This document shows positions 21,798 to 32,962 of a stretch of DNA of 64,000 nt, one piece after another. The stretch is from Buddleja alternifolia (Eukaryota > Streptophyta > Magnoliopsida > Lamiales > Scrophulariaceae): the NCBI GenBank assembly GCA_019426215.1, contig CM033394.1:20604195-20668194 (forward strand). Direction: 5' to 3'. Positions within the stretch are counted from its first letter, which is position 1, and every line of letters starts with the position of its first letter. The notes under the pieces were generated by a model. It saw nothing but the letters and a program-made list of their open reading frames with translations. It searched no databases and was not told where the DNA came from. Both the position numbers and the translations under genes were made by a program.

Positions 21798-23842
21798 CAC
21801 ATCTTGAACAGGTGTCCATCTAGGTCTATTCCTAAAACTCCTTATCAAATATGGAGTGGAAAGATGCCTAGTCTTAAACACATTAGGATATGGGGTTGTC
21901 CAGCCGATGTCAAAAAGACAAAGATAGAGAAATTGGAAGATAGATCTTTAAAAGGTCAATTCGTTGGTTTCAAAGAAGATTCTATAGGATACCTCTTCCA
22001 CCTCCACGATGATCAAAGAGTCATTATGGCTCTACATGCGTACTTTCTCAAAGACGAGTTTGTTCGAGAAGGTTATGCAGGAAGAACGATTGTTCTGGAA
22101 GAACAAAATGAAATCCCTTTAGAGACCGTTGTTCAAGAGACTCAAAATGAACGTAACCAAACACAACCACCACCGCATAGATCGAGTAGAGTATCTCAGC
22201 TGCCCAATAGATATGGTTATCTGCTACAGAGAGAGCATAATTTGTATGCCGTAGCGGAAGGAAACTATGGAGATGATCCATTTCCTTTTGAGCATGCAAT
22301 GGAGGATATAGATTCTACAAAATGATTTGAGGTAATGAAGATGGAGATGGATTCGATATATTCGAACCAAGTCTGGACTCTAGTGGATCGCCCTAAGGGT
22401 ATTGCACCAATAGGTTGCAAGTGGATCTACAAGAGAAAGATTGGTCTGGATGGCAAGGTCGATACCTTTAAAGCTAGGCTTATGGCAAAAGGGTATAGTC
22501 AAAAAGAGGGTATTGACTATGAGGAAACCTTCTCTCCCATTGCCATAATCAAATCTATTAGAATTCTGCTTGCAATAGCCAAGCGCGTAGACTATGAAAT
22601 CTGGCAGATGGATGTGAAGACCGCGTTCTTGAATTAGGAAGACATCTATATGGAATAGCCCAAAGTTTTCGTGTCCAATGAAGATTCTCATAAGGTATGT
22701 AAATTGAATAGATCAATTTATGGACTTAAACAAGCTTCACGGAGCTGGAATCTTCATTTTGATGAAGAAGTTCGGAACTATAGCTTTATCAAGAATGAAT
22801 ATGAACTATGTATTTACAAGAAATCCAGTAGGAGTAAAATATCGTTTCTAGTCCTATATGTAGACAATAATCTACTAATATGTAATGATATATGCCTATT
22901 GTCTTCGGTCAAAATGTGGCTCTCAAGCACGTTCTCCATTAAAGACTTGGGAAAAGCGACCTATATCCTTGGAATTTGCATCTTCAAGGATAGTGAGACT
23001 AGGAAAAAAGGTCTCTCCCAAGCCCTCTATTTGGAAAAGATTCTGAAAAAATTTGTAATGCAAGATTCTAAAAGAGGCCCTTTCCCATAAGACATAGACT
23101 CCACCTCTCTAAATCGATGAGTCCTCAAAGTGAGGATGATCATAAGAGAATGAGTGGAGGCCCCTATGCATCAGCAGTAGGGAGTCTTATGTACGCTATG
23201 TTATGAAAAAGACCGAACATTGTCTACGATGTGAGCGTGGTAAGTAGGTTTCAAGCTAACCCAGGGGAAAAGCATTGGATTGATGTGAAGTGTATCCTCA
23301 TGTACTTGAGAAGAACTAAGGATACGTGTTTGACATATGGAGATGGAGAACTAAAGGTGGAAGGATATACTGACTCTGACTTTCAGTCCGATGTCGATGA
23401 CTGCAAGTCCATTTCGGGGTTTGTATTCACTTTAAACGGTGGAGCAGTGACTTGAAAAAGTTTCAAGAAAAGCACGATGACTGACTCAACCACCGAAGTT
23501 GACTACGTGATTACCTCAGAGGCGACCAAAGAAACTATTTGGATAAAGAAGTTTGTAGTTAAATTTCAAGTGGTTTTTAGCATGCAGCTCCCGTTGCCCC
23601 TCTTTTGTGACAACGATGGAGCCATCGCGCAGACTATGGAACCCAGGTCTCACAATAAATTTAAACACATTGAGAGAAGATACCACATTATTATAGAGAT
23701 CATTGGAAGAGGTGACATCGCTGTGCAGAGAAAAGATTCAGCAAATAACTTTGCCAACCCATTGACCAAGCCATTATCACAGGCGGTGCTAGAAAGACAT
23801 CTTAAGAAGATGGGTATTAGATACCATAGCGATTGGCATTGA
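21798..23842 (+). pseudogene. pol: Copia-4 copy A: integrase tail, reverse transcriptase, RNase H
   Basis: Frames run 21792-22325 (integrase C-terminal block and acidic linker, stop TGA at the end), 22335-22637 (RT start to WQMDVKTAFLN, then TAG), 22671-23090 (RT palm; the catalytic YVDD reads YVDN near 22860), 23231-23455 and 23477-23842 (RNase H, ending at a natural stop before the purine tract 23847-23857). Stop TGA 23453-23455 replaces a conserved Trp. At least five lesions; non-functional. Confidence 0.82.
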
Positions 23843-23857
23843 GTTCAAGTGGGAGAT

Positions 23858-24818
23858 TGTTAGGATTATGCACTCCACGTCTTAGAGGAATTTTATTAAA
23901 TAAGGCATTTACCTTTATGTTGTACAAACTCTTATTCGTTAATAAATGCATTGTTTTGTTCATATTAATCTTGATGACATTAATATAAGTATTGAACAAA
24001 TTAGTCCCGACTAATCAAGAGGTTCCTTCTACTCCTCACTGGTTAGAGGAAAAGATCATAAGAAGTCTTGGTTTCTTGTTTACTTAAACTAGAGTTCGCA
24101 ACTCGACGAGTCTTAATTGGGTATTAAGATCAGACTTGTATGACACAAGCTTTGATAAGGAGTGTCAGTCGGTCACTTTGGATGGTGGGAGCTTGGTCAT
24201 AGATATATCAATGGAATTGTTATATTCAAACACGGCTCTCCGTAATTCAATCTCATGGGTAATTACTCTTTGACTAACAATTATTAAATTACTTATCACA
24301 GTAGTGTGTGTGAGCCTTAGGCATGAGGATTCACGAAGATTGGACTTGTGACACTGAATGAGTTATTAGAGTAGTTAGATCTAATTCAGGATTAATCTCG
24401 AAGTGCAATTCAGAAGGACAAGTGGCAATTGTTCGGTGATTGTCAATAGGGGATTCACTGTCTCGAGTAGTAATGAGTTAACGTTCTGTGCGATCGTAAG
24501 TAAATGAAGTTATAAATCTTTGGCCAAAGCAGGAGAACCAACTCATGTATAGTACATAAGGGTAGTTCAGTAATTTCATCTTACTATCATTCATAAAGCA
24601 CAGCATAGAGTTCTGTGAGTTTGACATAATCCATGACTCTCACTCGATAGGAATGTTATAGTGAAGGGTCTATACTCACATGGTGCCTATGACCTAAAAG
24701 TTCGTATTGATCTATTCATTTCAACTGGGTTTGGATGTGAGTCCATATAACTGGCTAAGTGACACTCACATCCTTGGTTTCCTCCCAATGCCAATTGAAA
24801 TGAACCTAGAGAGTCGCT
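23858..24818 (+). repeat. Copia-4 LTR2, 3' part deleted
   Basis: It opens TGTTAGGATTATGCAC after a purine tract, and follows LTR1 closely up to 'gaacctagagagtcgc'. It then joins GAG-pre-integrase sequence through a short shared 'cttaa'. About 750 bp of LTR, the primer site, leader and gag are missing between it and copy B. Confidence 0.83.
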
Positions 24819-27363
24819 TAAGACTGGGTCATGCTAGAGAATACCAGATTCACGAACTTGAGAAAAATGGGCGAGTAAGCACATTTGCATCGGACCCACT
24901 CCCCACTTGCAAGTCTTGTCTCAAAGGCAAAATGACTAGGTAACCATTCACGGGGCATTTTGAACGAACCAATGAAGTTCTTTGTTCAATACATACTGAT
25001 GTTTGCAGGCCTTTCGGGGAAATACCTCGTGGAGGTTTTCAATACTTCATTACATTTATTGATGATCACTCTAGGTGTGGTCTCGTATACCTAATGAAGC
25101 ATAAGTGTGAATCCATTGAATGGTTTAAAGAATTCAAGGCCTTAGTTAAAAACCAAACTATCAAACGTATCAAAACACTATGATCTGATAGAGTTGGAGA
25201 ATACATGAGTGCCAAATTTGGTGAGTTTTTAATTGAATACGGAATTGTATTACAATTAACTCCTCCAACAACTCTACAACTCAATGTGGTAGCTGAGCGA
25301 CAAAATAGAACTCTGTTAGATATGGTTTGATTGATGCTCAGTTACACAGACCTTCCCATGACGTTGTGGGACCATGCATTGCTTACAGCAACCAACATCT
25401 TGAACAGGCGTCCATCTAGATCTGTTCCTAAAACTCCTTATCAGATATGGAGTGGAAAGACACCTAGTCTTAAACACATTAGGATATAGGGTTGTCCAGC
25501 CTATGTGAAAAAGACAAAGATGGAGAAATTAGAAGATAGATCTTTAAAAGATCGATTCGTTGGTTTCCTAGAAGATTCTATGGGATACTTCTTCTACCTG
25601 CACGATGATCAAAGAGTTATTGTCGCTCTACATGCATACTTTCTTGAAGACGAGTTCGTTCGAGAAGGTGGTGCAGGAAGAAAGATTGTTCTGGAAGAAC
25701 AAAATGAAATCCCTTTAACGACCGCTGTTCAAGAGACTCAAAATGAACCTAACTAAACACAACCATCATCGTGTAGATCGAGTAGAGTATCTCAGCCGCC
25801 TAAGAGATATGGTTATCTGCTACAGAGAGAGCATAATTTGTATGTCGTAGTGGAGGAAATTATGGAGATGATCCCTTTACTTTTGAGCATGCAATGGAGG
25901 ATATAGATTTTGCGAAATGGCTTGAGGCTATGAAGACAGAGATGAATTCAATGTATCCAAACCAAGTCTAGACTCTAGTGGATCGCCCTATACTAGGCTT
26001 GTGGCGAAAGGAGATAGTCAAAAATAGGGTATTGACTATGAAGAAACCTTCTCTCCCGTTGCCAGGATCAAATCCATCAGAATTCTGCTTGCAATAGCTA
26101 TGCACCTAGACTATGAAATCCGGTAGATGGACGTGAAGACCACGTTCTTGAATGGATACCTCGAGGAGGACATCTATATGAAACAACCCAAAGATTTTGC
26201 GTCCAATGAAGATTATCATAAGGTGTGTAAATTGAATAGATCAATTTATGGACTCAAACAAGCTTCGGGAAGCTGGAATCTTCGTTTTGATGAAGAAGTT
26301 TGGAACTATGGTTTTATCAAGAACGAAGATGAATCATGCGTTTACAAGAAATCTAGTGCGAGTAAAATATCATTTCTAACCCTGTATGTAGACAAATAAT
26401 CTACCAACGGGTAATGATATTGGCTTGTTGACTTCGGTCAAAATGTGGCTCTCAAGCACGTTCTCCATGAAAGACTTAGGAGAAGCGACCTATATCCTAG
26501 GAATTTGCATCTTCAGAATTATAGCGAATAGGAAAATGGGTCTCTCCCAAGCCCTCTATTTTGAAAAGGTTCGGAAAAGATTCAGAATGGAAGAATCTAA
26601 AAGAGGCCTCTTAACCATAAGACATGGACTCCGTCTCTCTAAATCGATGAGTCCTGAAAGTGAGGATGATCGTAACAAAATGAGTGGAGTCCCCTATGCA
26701 TCAGCAGTAGGGGGTTTTATGTACTCTATGTTATGCACAAGATCAGACATTGCCGACGCTATGATCATGGTAAGTAGGTTTCAAGCTAACCCAGGGAAAA
26801 AGCATTGGATTGTTGTGAAGTGTATCCTCTAGTACTTGAGAAGAACTGAGGATATGTGTTTGACATATGGATATGGAGATGGAAGGTTATACAAACTCTG
26901 ACTTTCATTCCGACGTCGATGATCGCAAGTCCACTTTGGGGTTTGTATTCGCTTTAAATGGTGGAGCAGTGACTTGAAAAAGTTCTAAGCAAAGCACATG
27001 GCTGACTCAACCACTGAATTTGAGTACGTGGCTGCCTCATAGGTGGCGAAAGAGGTTGTTTGGATAAAGAAGTTTGTAGTTGAAATTCAAGTGGTTCCTA
27101 GAATGGAGCTTCTGTTGCCACTCTTCTGTGACAACAATGGAGCCATCGCGGAGGCTACGGATCCCAGGTCTCACAATAAATCCAAACACATTGAGAGAAG
27201 ATACCATATCATTAGAGAGATCGTTGGAAAGGGCCACATCGATGTGCATAGAATAGATTCAGCAAATAATATTGTTGACCCACTGACCAAGCCACTATCA
27301 CAAGCAGTGCTAGAACAACAACTTGAGAAGACGGATATTAGATATCATAGTGATTGGCATTGA
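24819..27363 (+). pseudogene. pol: Copia-4 copy B: pre-integrase, integrase, reverse transcriptase, RNase H
   Basis: It starts in the HHCC finger (LRLGHAREYQIHELEKNGR ... PTCKSCLKGKM) and passes through integrase with stops near 24941, 25181, 25328 and 25487. It then runs 25505-25756 (integrase tail), RT with frames 26127-26399 and 26425-26832, and RNase H 27043-27363. The RT catalytic motif reads YVDK. A stretch near 25990 shows a deletion inside RT. TGA at 26975-26977 replaces the same Trp as in copy A. All domains needed for mobility are damaged. Confidence 0.8.
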
Positions 27364-27378
27364 GGGTAAGTGGGTGAT

Positions 27379-27513
27379 GGTTAGGCTTATACCCTCTAAG
27401 CCATAGAGGAATTATATTAAATATGGCATTTACCTTTATGTTGTATAAACTCTTATTCATTAATAAATGCATTGTTTTGTTCATATCAAACTTGATGGCA
27501 TTAATATAAGTAT
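27379..27513 (+). repeat. Copia-4 LTR3, left piece
   Basis: It begins after purine tract 27368-27378 and matches the first 135 bp of LTR1 and LTR2 (the terminal TG has decayed to GG). It is cut by Sire-C at agtat and continues at 55030. Confidence 0.82.
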
Positions 27514-28843
27514 TGGTGGTCCCAAGTGGCATACCAAAGGGTCTAGAAGGGGGGGGTGTTGAATAGACCCTGAAGTCTTTTGCAACTTCAAAAAATACAT
27601 ATCACTTTTAAGAGTTTGAACGCTTGGTAAGCAAAGCGCTAAGTCAGGAGCTAAAGATAAGATAACTTAGACTTAGTGATTTTGGCAGTTACCAAAGTAG
27701 GGCAATACTTAAATCGCTTTATCAGGGTTAGCACAGCGGAATAGTTTTTGAGCTTGGCGTTCTTCTAGTCAAATAGTCGCTTAACCATTTTTAAAGCCTT
27801 TTGAAAGATATGATGTGAATAGTAAACTAAAGCAATAAAATAGTAAAATGGCAGAAGATATGTAAGGTTCACTGGGTGATGTAATCCCAGCTACGTCCTT
27901 CTTCTCCTTTACACTTAGAGGAAATCCACTAAGATGATAATTGAAGGATCACACAGAGGCTTCTACAAAATAGAGGATAAGGAAGATGATCTTGAGCTCC
28001 TTGATCACACAAACTTCAGTTCCAATAATGATCTTTTCCAATAAGCTTCTCTCACACAGAAATGCTACTTGTAGATCAACAACTTTATCACGCAGATGAA
28101 AGGGGTTGAGGTTTTTGTCACAGGTTTGTTTCATTTTGAGAAGTTAAAACAAACTAAGATATCTCAATAAGAGTGTAGGGTCTTCTATGAAGATGTTTGA
28201 GATATCGGTGACAGTCTTCGGAATGTATTTGAAAATCTTGAAGGATTTTGGCTATGAAGTTTAGAAACTTTTCTTATGGATATTTCAGCAAAGTTTTGAT
28301 CTTTTTCTTGTGCATGTACGTGTGTTTTTAAGGTTTGCTGAAGGGTACTATTTATAGAGATTTCTTGAGTTTTGTCCGTTGGACACATGCAGGCGCGTGT
28401 CTCTCACACAGTACGTAAATAGCCCTTTGTCTGACATTCTTGAATTTTTGCTATTACCGATTGGACATTAGCAGACTTTGAACTCTGAATTCTGACAGTC
28501 TAGTCAAAAGTTGACTTGCCCACAAGTCATAATGCCTTGTCACATTTAATGCACTTATTAGGCATTTAATGTGTTTTGAAATTATTTTCTTTTGGAAACA
28601 AATGTCCGTTGATGATTGCATTTAAGTCCTTCATGACTTGAGAATTTATTTCAGGTGAATCTGATCCTTGATTCAATGTCCCTGAAAATGTCCCTTAACG
28701 TTTGACAGATGCTTAAGACAAATCTTCATCTTTACTTGACTTCAGACGCTGATCTTCAACTTCATCTCTGACAGACTCACCTAGAATTCTATCAGCGACT
28801 TGGTGTCTAATATTTAGTCTAAAATCTATAAAGATAAAAATTA

Positions 28844-29216
28844 GGAAAAATTGCAATTTTGGTCCCACAACTTAGCCTATGTGTGCCTTTGGTCTCAGTA
28901 TTTTTTACTTTAGCATTATACATCCCGTAACTCTAAAAAATGTGCATTTTTCGTCCCTAGATACGATTACGTAATGTATTTGGTGAAATTGGCATGTGCA
29001 GCTCACGTTTTTTGGAGTTATGGGACCAAAAACACACATTTTTGGTGATTCCACGTGAGCCGCATGCCAATTCCATACAAATACATGACGTAATCGTATC
29101 TTGAGACCAAAAATGCACATTTGTTTGAGTTACGGGATGTATAATGCTAAAGGTAAAAATACTAGGACCAAAAGCACACATGGGCTAAGTTATGGGACCA
29201 AAATTACAATTTTCCC
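28844..29216. mobile_element. Miniature inverted-repeat element in Sire-C 3' LTR
   Basis: 373 bp with inverted ends: 'ggaaaaattgcaattttggt' at the left mirrors the right end '...accaaaattacaattttccc'. It is flanked on both sides by ataaaaatta (28834-28843 and 29217-29226). The Sire-C 5' LTR near 54880 has one uninterrupted copy of that 10-mer, so the insertion and its target duplication are certain. A 9-11 bp duplication is usual for Mutator-like transposons; the superfamily is an inference. No coding capacity. Confidence 0.88.
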
Positions 29217-29472
29217 ATAAAAATTACAAGCCTAACAAATTAATAATCTTAACACACATTTTCGGTCATTCCACGTGAGCCGCACATGCCAATTCCATAC
29301 AAATACATGACATAATCGTATCTTGGGACCAAAAATGCACATTTGTTGGAATTATGGGACGTATAATGCTAAAGTCAAAAATACTAGGACCAAAAGCACA
29401 CATGGGCTAAGTTATGGGACTAAAATTGCAATTTTCCCACAAAAATTACAAGCCTAACAAATTAATAATCTT
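29031..29472. repeat. 220-bp tandem duplication covering half the miniature element and LTR flank
   Basis: 29251-29472 repeats 29031-29250 with few changes, from 'aacacacattt' to 'aattaataatctt'. The unit spans the right half of the miniature element, its right target duplication and about 24 bp of LTR, so it arose after that insertion. Confidence 0.85.
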
Positions 29473-29584
29473 CCAAACGCTTATACAAGTATTCTATGAA
29501 AACATAAACTTACATTCTTTTGGGGTGTAACATAAAATCCTATTCTTGTCATCATCAAAACATCCAACATCAAATTTCCTAATA

Positions 29585-29832
29585 GTTTCCCCCTTTTTGT
29601 TGATGTCAAGACCTTAACTCTTTTATAGTTCAAGAGTTTGAAGAAAAGCCAAAAGATATAAGTTAGCGTTAGAAAGTGAGTTGAGTTAGCTAATGTTAGA
29701 TTAGCTTCAATAAGATGTTTCAGCATTCAATCATTCATTCATATAGTAAACTGAAGCATACAATGATTACACTGAAGAAAAACAATATAAAGCAACAGAC
29801 GATAAAAGAAAAAAATAAAGCAAGATAAGTGA
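29585..29832 (-). other. Sire-C polypurine tract and spacer before 3' LTR
   Basis: Minus strand AAAAAGGGGGAAAC abuts the LTR (29598 to 29585), the expected primer for plus-strand DNA synthesis. The rest is non-coding spacer behind the accessory gene stop. Confidence 0.75.
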
Positions 29833-32616
29833 TCATCTTCTCTGTCGCTTCTTCGACATCTCTTCCTGGAAGATCTCATTCGCTAGATCTAGTTGAACTC
29901 TGTCAATGTCAATCATTGTTGTATGATAAACTTTGTTGTAGTCTTCACGATTCTCTTTAGCGCTTACATTGAGTTCTAACAGTCTTTCAACCCAATCTCT
30001 TGGAGAAATTCCAAGCGTTCAGATAAGATCATGATAAAGATCTTGGACTCGATCATTTGAAGTGTTCCAGTTAAGAGGTCTTCCCAAGGGTTTAGCAAAA
30101 GCATGAAAACCCATACCCTCAAGAAAATCATCATCAAGATCGGGAAGCCTATGCCTTCCTTTGAAGTATCTTGGCTTTCGCTTCTTTGTGAGCATCTTTT
30201 TCAGACTCACAATCTCTTCAAACATGGAGCACCAATTTTCATTATCTGTTTTGGACATTAGCTACTTCACTTTGGCTTTGGGATCTTTTGGATTTTCTTC
30301 TTCTTCCCCCTTTTTGACTTCATCAAGGGAAGAGCGTAGCTCAGCGATATCTCGTCGGAGTAATCAGACTTCATCAACGAGGAGGGCAACTTGCTCAGCG
30401 TTACTTTGTCATACTGAGTTGAACTATTATGTCTTTCAGTATTCGTTGAAGCATTCTGAGCTAGCGAGCGATTAAACTCTTTAGATAGGCCGGTGATTAA
30501 GGGAACCATGTGATCCAGTGCTGATGCAGTACTCTTGGTCATAGCATTTGAAATATCTCGTCTTTTTTTATCGGAGGCATGCCTGATGTGCATTTCATCA
30601 TTGGCTATCATTTTTTAGCAGAAACCCTCAATATTGTGGAGCGAGTTCCTTACTGCTTTTCTAAAATCTTTTGCCTCTTGGTAGCTATCTGAATCTGAGT
30701 CTGAGGAAAAAGAACGCTCAGGAGATGGAATGAGTCCATATGAGCTTGAAATTGCTACCTTTCCCTTTTATTTATCTCTAATGAAAGGTTCCTTGTGGTC
30801 GTCAGCAATTTCATTCTGTACTTCCTGAATCGCTTGATCAAAAGATTCAGTTGCAGCTTCTATTTGCGCAACTTGATAAACACGTGGAATCTCAACTACT
30901 GGAGCGATGGGGGCATCTGCCATTTGGATATCAGAGTCTTGAATTTGAGCCTCATCAACAGTAGGAGGCTGGTCCACTTGTCCACTTGTAACTCTGTGAT
31001 GTCCACAAAAACCGGTCGTTGAACAGGGATGACCCAGATTGGACCAATCGCTTCCAGAACATGCCTTGGACTTAGGTAGAATGATCCTGGGATGAAAAAT
31101 ATAGCGTCTTCACGCTCTTCAGTACTAAACGCTAGATCAGTGTCTTCCAAGATCATCACACCAAGTGGGTTATAAGATTTGAAGAAGTCCATTAAAAGAG
31201 GCATCGGCGCTTGAGCTACCACCTGATCCACTGGCCGGATAAGAGAATGGATTTGGGCACTCAGATGTTCTGCTCACACATTAAGATAGGATGAAGGTTG
31301 TAGCCACAGAAGTCACTAAAACTAAAGTGATGGTTCAATTTGATATCCAGCGATTGAGCATTCTCATGATCGTTTTTCTGTCTCAATGAAACTCTCCCTG
31401 ATCATCAGTTAAATGCATGTACGCTTCACTGAGACTTAGAAGGGCATCTCTTTCGATGGTGGAGGCATCTTCATTCAGATCCAATTGGATACACTTAGTA
31501 AAATATTGTTGTGGATGATAAACGTAGTGTTCTCCTTGACTAGTCTGAGCAAGTTGATGGCCAATAAAATGTTCCATGCCTTGTCTAAAATACGACAAAG
31601 CATTCACCTTTCCCACTAGAAATTCAAGCCTATCAAGCAAAAACAAGGCGTATCCTGGATGCCTGTACTCAATCCCAAAATTGAAGAGAAACGGATACTT
31701 GATCATCTCCTCAATCTTATGGAAATGCAGTACAAAATCCTCAGCCAACTTGGATGTGTCCAAAATCCAGTGTCTTCTGAGTTTCTCATCCATTTCTTTG
31801 TCTTTCTTAGCTTCAAGTAGCTTCTTGAATCTTTCTTTTTCAATATCAAAGCTATCGACCCAGACTCTGGCGAGGTATTCTCGGGCTTCATCTTCAACCC
31901 AGAATTCAATTGGATTGAGGTGTTCTCTGAACATTTCTCCCTTTCTTTTCCATAAGCAGAGGGGTTTTGGTGAAGACTTATTAGCGGCTGAATGGACGAC
32001 TCTCGGCAGGGAAGAATAACCCATAGGATTCAACTGTTCTTCATTGGGGTTCTTCTCCCAATCGCCCATGTGAGGATTTCTGATTTGAACATGAGTGCGG
32101 CGGAATGGAAAACTACACTCAAAACTGGGGCCGACTTCCTAAAAGCGGTTGCTTTCTGACTCTTCCAAATCGCTGAGAGAAGTCTTCAGATACTCAAGAC
32201 GAGCAATAATCTCTTTTTTGGACTTTAGACCAAGAGTTGCTAGCTCTTCAAAAATCTTCGACTTTTGAGCGTCTGTAAGAGCAGGATTGTAGAGAGACAT
32301 CTCAAAGGTAAGCTCCATCTCAATCATTTGTCGAAGGGTCATTTCTCTCCAGGCATAATAGTACTCTAGATTTTCATCATAGCCTCTTGGAAAAAATTCA
32401 CCACAGGAGGAGGAGGACCAGTTGGAGTGGGTACAATTAGGGCCACTTCTATCGACTGCTCAGCATTCACATTCGCTTCCCTGGCTAGAGAGATCTCAGC
32501 ATCCGGAAGGTCCGTTTCTATTTCTTTAGCAATTTCCACCATTGTTGACATATCAACATCCAACTCTACGGCCACCTCAGGAGAAGGAGGTGCAAAAACC
32601 TCTGGCACACTTTGAA

Positions 32617-32695
32617 CTAATACATGCAAGCATTTGAGAACAAAGAAAATTTCTACTAAGTAGAGATTTGAGATACAAAAGACATAAACGCTTAC
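32617..32695 (-). other. Predicted intron 2 of accessory gene (79 nt)
   Basis: Donor G|GTAAGC at 32695, acceptor TTAG at 32617, T-rich between. Phase 1 on both sides; the reading frame is open across the junction into frame 32616 to 32366. Confidence 0.65.
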
Positions 32696-32881
32696 CCTGA
32701 GGACTATCTTTGACTATATCAGTCGCTTGAACTATGGAAACATTTGGTTCCATAGACTCAGGCTCCAAAATTTCTTCAACATCATCTTGAATGGGTAAAG
32801 AAGTGAAGGGATCAGCACGAATGGGAATATTACACGCATCTAAGGAATTCAGAACATGCTGAATATTATTATCTCTTAGAG

Positions 32882-32962
32882 CTGAAAGAAAATTTATCCT
32901 AACGTTAAAGAAGATAACAAACAAGGAAAGGATATTGTACATTGTTTATCACAAGTACTTAC
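32882..32962 (-). other. Predicted intron 1 of accessory gene (81 nt)
   Basis: Consensus donor AAG|GTAAGT at 32962 and acceptor TTTCTTTCAG at 32882. Phase 1; the exon between the two introns (32881-32696, 186 bp) is open in the joined frame. A frame that ignores the splice sites is also open in part (32942-32577) but does not continue the flanking protein. Confidence 0.72.

Larger units (their letters stand above)
27514..29584 (-). repeat. Sire-C 3' LTR with inserted miniature element
   Basis: It opens TGGTGGTCCC and ends TTTCCTAATA on the plus strand (terminal CA decayed to TA). Its length of 2071 bp falls to about 1.47 kb after removing the 373-bp miniature element plus target duplication and a 222-bp tandem copy, matching the 5' LTR. 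Hairpin arms lie at 27538-27545 and 27564-27571. Confidence 0.86.

Noticed and set aside
28844..29472. Repeated units considered as a CRISPR-like array
   Set aside because: Plant DNA; the repeats are explained by one inverted-repeat element and one tandem duplication, without spacers.
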